DNA from: JBEKCB01 sp052139675
Lineage (GTDB): Bacteria > Planctomycetota > Brocadiia > CAIUPP01
NCBI GenBank assembly: GCA_052139675.1
Contig: JBKQWE010000013.1
Coordinates: 27,782 to 91,781, forward strand
Length of the DNA: 64,000 nt
Direction of reading: 5' to 3'
Shown: positions 61,697-64,000 of the stretch, piece after piece
How the letters are laid out: each line of letters starts with the position of its first letter
How positions within the stretch are numbered: the stretch's first letter is position 1
Program-made: the position numbers and the translations under genes
The notes under the pieces: generated by a model
What the model was told of the DNA's origin: nothing
The model's database searches: none
The model's input: only the letters and a program-made list of their open reading frames with translations

Positions 61697-61784
61697 GAAT
61701 TTGTTCGGGGCTGGGCTCTTCGCCGGTGGCGCGGAGAGCCGGCCGTCCGGGGCTTTTTGTCCGCGCTCTTAAGGGTCATGCGCC

Positions 61785-62333
61785 ATGAGAGAAATTCCCA
61801 GCAACGCCGGATATTCCCGCATCGCCTTCACCGTACTCTGCGCCGCGGTAATCGTCCTTATTGCCGGAGGTGTCGCCCGCGCGCAGGTCTCCTGGCCTGT
61901 GAATGCTTCGTCAGGGGGCAGCGGTTCCATCAGTCCGGCCGGCACAGTGTATGTTCCCGACGGCGCCGCCGCATCGTTCACGTTCATTCCGGACCCGGGC
62001 TTTATGGTGTACCAGGTGTTCGTTGACGGGAACGCCGTTGGCGGCAACACTCCGGCCTTCACGCTTTCGGGCATCCATTCGGCGCACAGTATCAGCGTCA
62101 CATTCGTCCCGGTCTCGGGCGTTCCATACGACGCCGGGGTGATCGTTACGGGGCCTGATCTGTATCTTTTCGGCGGCGGCTTCGACCGGGGACGCGACGC
62201 GCGCGATTTCAGCCGTCGCGGAGCTGAAAGCCGCGGAGAGGCTCATCCCGGCGGGCAGGCGCATCCCGGTGGGGAAGCGCATCCGGGCGGGGAGGCGCAT
62301 CCTGGCGGCGGCGCGCCAGGCGGAAAGCACTGA
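61785..62333 (+). CDS. Secreted protein with InlB-type repeat and His-Pro-Gly tail
   Basis: A 182-residue exported protein (signal peptide ending near GGVARAQVS). One divergent InlB-type beta repeat follows: GSGSISPAGTVYVPDGAAAS, FTFIPDPGFMVYQVFVDG, HSISVTFVP. The C-terminal third is low-complexity, ending with four tandem AHPGG units preceded by Arg-rich sequence. The histidines could bind metal. It is 47 bases upstream of the DUF2950 lipoprotein gene. Confidence 0.7.
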   Translation: MREIPSNAGYSRIAFTVLCAAVIVLIAGGVARAQVSWPVNASSGGSGSISPAGTVYVPDGAAASFTFIPDPGFMVYQVFVDGNAVGGNTPAFTLSGIHSAHSISVTFVPVSGVPYDAGVIVTGPDLYLFGGGFDRGRDARDFSRRGAESRGEAHPGGQAHPGGEAHPGGEAHPGGGAPGGKH

Positions 62334-62380
62334 ACCGCGCAACTCATTGGCGCATGGGCATAAACAGACCTGAGGGACCT

Positions 62381-63367
62381 ATGAAACTTTCAAATCAACG
62401 GGCGCGTTTGGCCGGCCTTTCGACCCTGGCGCTGCTGGTTGCCCTGGCTGGATGCACGGCGGCGCCGCCGGAAGCGCAACCGCAAGCCGCAGTGGTGCAA
62501 CGGTCGTTCGCCTCGCCGGATGAGGCCGTCAAAGCCTTGCAGACGGCCGTCGAGTCCCAGGATAGAGCGGCCCTGCGCGAAGTTTACGGGACGGGGATTG
62601 ATGAACTCGTGACCGGCGACAAAGTGCAGGACGCGAACAACTCGAAGCGGTTCGCCGCCCTCATGGCGCAGGGCTGCGTGCAGGCGAAAGAAGGCGACGA
62701 CAAAATCATTCTCGAGGTGGGCCCGAACTCCTGGCCGATGCCGATTCCGCTGGTGAAGGCGGACGGGCAATGGCGTTTCGACACGGCGGCGGGCAAAGAG
62801 GAGATCATCAACCGGCACATCGGGAAGGACGAGCTCAACGCGATCGGCGTCTGCCGGGCTTACGTGACCGCGCAACGGCAGTACTCCGCCGCGAACGCGG
62901 AGGCGGGCGGAGGCGCGAAGTACGCGCTGAAATTCAAGAGCTCGCCCGGAAAGAAGGACGGCCTCTACTGGCCGGCGGCGGGGGAAGAACCGGCCAGCCC
63001 GTTCGGGCCGCTGGTGGCGCAGGCTCACGCCGAGGGATACGGCCAGGAGAAGAGCGCGGGACCGAAGCCGTTCCACGGTTATTGTTTCAGAATCCTGACC
63101 CGGCAAGGCAAGGACGCGCCCGGCGGGGAAATGGACTACATGAGCGGCGGCAACCTGACGGGCGGATTCGCGCTGGTGGCTTATCCGGCGCTCTGGGACC
63201 AGTCGGGCATCATGACGTTCATCGTCAATCAGGATGGCAAAGTCTGCCAGCGCAACCTGGGGGAAAAGACTTTCCAAATCGCGAAGGCGATGACGGAATA
63301 CAATCCGGGCAGCGATTGGACGCTGGTGCAGGATGAGGGCGTATCCGGCGCGGCAGCCGAGAAGTAA
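62381..63367 (+). CDS. DUF2950-family lipoprotein
   Basis: A 328-residue lipoprotein starting at ATG 62381 (GAGGG site eight bases before). The lipobox LLVALAGC ends the signal sequence; the Cys is residue 26. DUF2950 sequence follows: FASPDEAVKALQTAVESQDR, GLYWPAAGEEPASPFGPLVA, FHGYCFRILTRQGKDAPGG and the C-terminal AYPALWDQSGIMTFIVNQDG. Function is unknown; in many bacteria a DUF3300 protein gene sits next to it, but here the neighbour is the InlB-repeat protein. Confidence 0.9.
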   Translation: MKLSNQRARLAGLSTLALLVALAGCTAAPPEAQPQAAVVQRSFASPDEAVKALQTAVESQDRAALREVYGTGIDELVTGDKVQDANNSKRFAALMAQGCVQAKEGDDKIILEVGPNSWPMPIPLVKADGQWRFDTAAGKEEIINRHIGKDELNAIGVCRAYVTAQRQYSAANAEAGGGAKYALKFKSSPGKKDGLYWPAAGEEPASPFGPLVAQAHAEGYGQEKSAGPKPFHGYCFRILTRQGKDAPGGEMDYMSGGNLTGGFALVAYPALWDQSGIMTFIVNQDGKVCQRNLGEKTFQIAKAMTEYNPGSDWTLVQDEGVSGAAAEK

Positions 63368-63395
63368 CGCCGGCCGGCCGGAACAGGTTTCAACA

Positions 63396-63488
63396 CTTCG
63401 CAATCGTAATCTTACTCGTAATCGTAATCGCCGATTTCTGTCCAGGCCCGATGACGGCCGAGTACGATTAGGATTACGATTACGAAAG
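63396..63488. repeat. CGTAATCGTAATC hairpin family, copy C
   Basis: Left arm CTTCGCAATCGTAATC, right arm GATTACGATTACGAAAG, 29 bases after the DUF2950 stop. Its right half (GCCGAGTACGATTAGG) is identical to that of copy B. Same orientation relative to the upstream gene as the other copies. Confidence 0.8.
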
Positions 63489-63516
63489 AGAAAGCGCACC
63501 GGGCTTTTCGGGGGTT

Positions 63517-63783
63517 ATGAAAAAAGGCTCTGCAGAAGAGCCACGGGCGCATCGCGGCAAAATGCACAAGCTTCCCATAATGACCCGCAGCACTCTTTGG
63601 CTGGTGATCTTCTCGTCAATGACGGTTCTGATGGGCATTGTCGCCGCTCTTCTCGTCCCGCTTGCCATGAGTCGCGGAATTCCACCCGCCGCAGAGACCA
63701 ACGCCATCATGTCGTCCATCGGGCAGGCGGTGGATGCCCGCCGGCAGATAACTGTCGCGCGCTTCCGCCGAAGAATTACTTGA
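63517..63783 (+). CDS. Small single-pass membrane protein
   Basis: An 88-residue protein with a basic start, one membrane segment (LWLVIFSSMTVLMGIVAALL) and a short tail. No family is recognised and no good ribosome site is visible before 63517; the internal ATG of MTRSTLWL may be the true start. It follows repeat copy C and may be an independent gene. Confidence 0.5.
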   Translation: MKKGSAEEPRAHRGKMHKLPIMTRSTLWLVIFSSMTVLMGIVAALLVPLAMSRGIPPAAETNAIMSSIGQAVDARRQITVARFRRRIT

Positions 63784-64000
63784 CGACGGCATCCCCAGTC
63801 GTCAGAATACCACGCGTGCCGCCCGATTCCCGTTTAGGTTCCGTGCACCGGGTCTAATCCCACCGGCTTTCAGCCGGTTGACTTTCAGTAGGTCTTTTCT
63901 TCGTTAGCGCATTTCTTGCGAAAGGCCTGAGATGGGTGCTCGTCATGCTGAACGAAGTGAAGCATCTCACACGCAGCGCGTGAGCGGCGCACGGGGTGTG
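63784..64000. repeat. Intergenic region with two dispersed palindromic motifs
   Basis: ACCGGCTTTCAGCCGGT (about 63861-63880) is a small hairpin. At 63948-63970 GTCATGCTGAACGAAGTGAA followed by GCATCTCA belongs to a widespread palindromic repeat type of bacterial genomes (GTCATCCTGAACGAAGTGAA-like). No gene is seen. Confidence 0.55.

Overview
The window is GC-rich bacterial chromosome, about two thirds G+C by eye, from an organism with an outer membrane. An LpxL-type acyltransferase, Spy/CpxP-like periplasmic proteins, a DUF2950 lipoprotein and many Sec signal peptides support that. Planctomycete/Lentisphaera-style pseudopilins, a URO-D-family protein, Gfo/Idh/MocA, ceramidase-like, GHL10 and DUF4091 proteins point to the PVC group or a neighbouring uncultured phylum. 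No rRNA is present, so the phylum is inferred. There is no prophage, complete insertion sequence or CRISPR array.

Layout. 1-3442 (minus): biotin genes bioB-bioF-bioH-bioC, with bioC cut by the window edge. 3828-7479: a pseudopilin fused to a FecR-like domain, convergent with a CHASE2-GAF-HD-GYP phosphodiesterase. 7691-9979 (minus): a phosphoribosyltransferase, then an encapsulin shell gene with its ferritin-like cargo. 10025-12798 (minus): ribH, nusB, a PHP phosphoesterase and ftsY. 12929-14621: an amidohydrolase and a TauE-type permease. 14660-16637 (minus): an ECF-sigma operon with a probable anti-sigma factor and two Spy/CpxP-like proteins. 16861-23985 (plus): two tandem NRPS-like adenylation-carrier-thioesterase enzymes, an Sfp-type phosphopantetheinyl transferase, then plsY. 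24006-27428 (minus): tig-clpP-clpX and tRNA-Gly. 27933-31374 (plus): a GntR-ABC operon ending in a frameshifted gene. 31505-36299 (minus): a secreted DUF3352-like protein, a trypsin-like protease, a nucleotidyltransferase with a tiny partner, and a HAD phosphatase. 36493-41050: the GTPase YchF and a BlaI/BlaR1 sensor pair. 41134-43669 (minus): acyltransferase-psd-pssA. 44054-48667 (minus): URO-D-like, MOSC, a DUF433/DUF5615 pair and a SpoIIE-type phosphatase. 49192-50079 (plus): three small genes including a divergent ClpS-like protein. 50145-61670: glycoside-hydrolase-like and oxidoreductase genes forming a probable carbohydrate operon. 61785-63783: secreted and lipid-anchored small proteins.

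How the parts work together. BioC and BioH would make pimeloyl-ACP for BioF and BioB. The encapsulin cargo ends in a loading peptide, so the pair should form an iron-storing nanocompartment. The two A-T-TE enzymes need the adjacent PPTase. They lack the conserved A4 aspartate and have a cysteine in the thioesterase nucleophile elbow, which suggests a small non-amino-acid natural product. This is the best candidate for undescribed chemistry. BlaI/BlaR1 carries a strong promoter with two operators, and the GntR operon has a near-perfect palindromic operator.

The window is also rich in small palindromic elements: a family with GCCGC(A/G)AAGAGGCGCAA arms (three copies), a CGTAATCGTAATC hairpin family sitting just behind stop codons (three copies), a REP-like cluster of four hairpins, inverted repeats at convergent gene ends, and two palindromes inserted in frame inside psd and the ceramidase-like gene.
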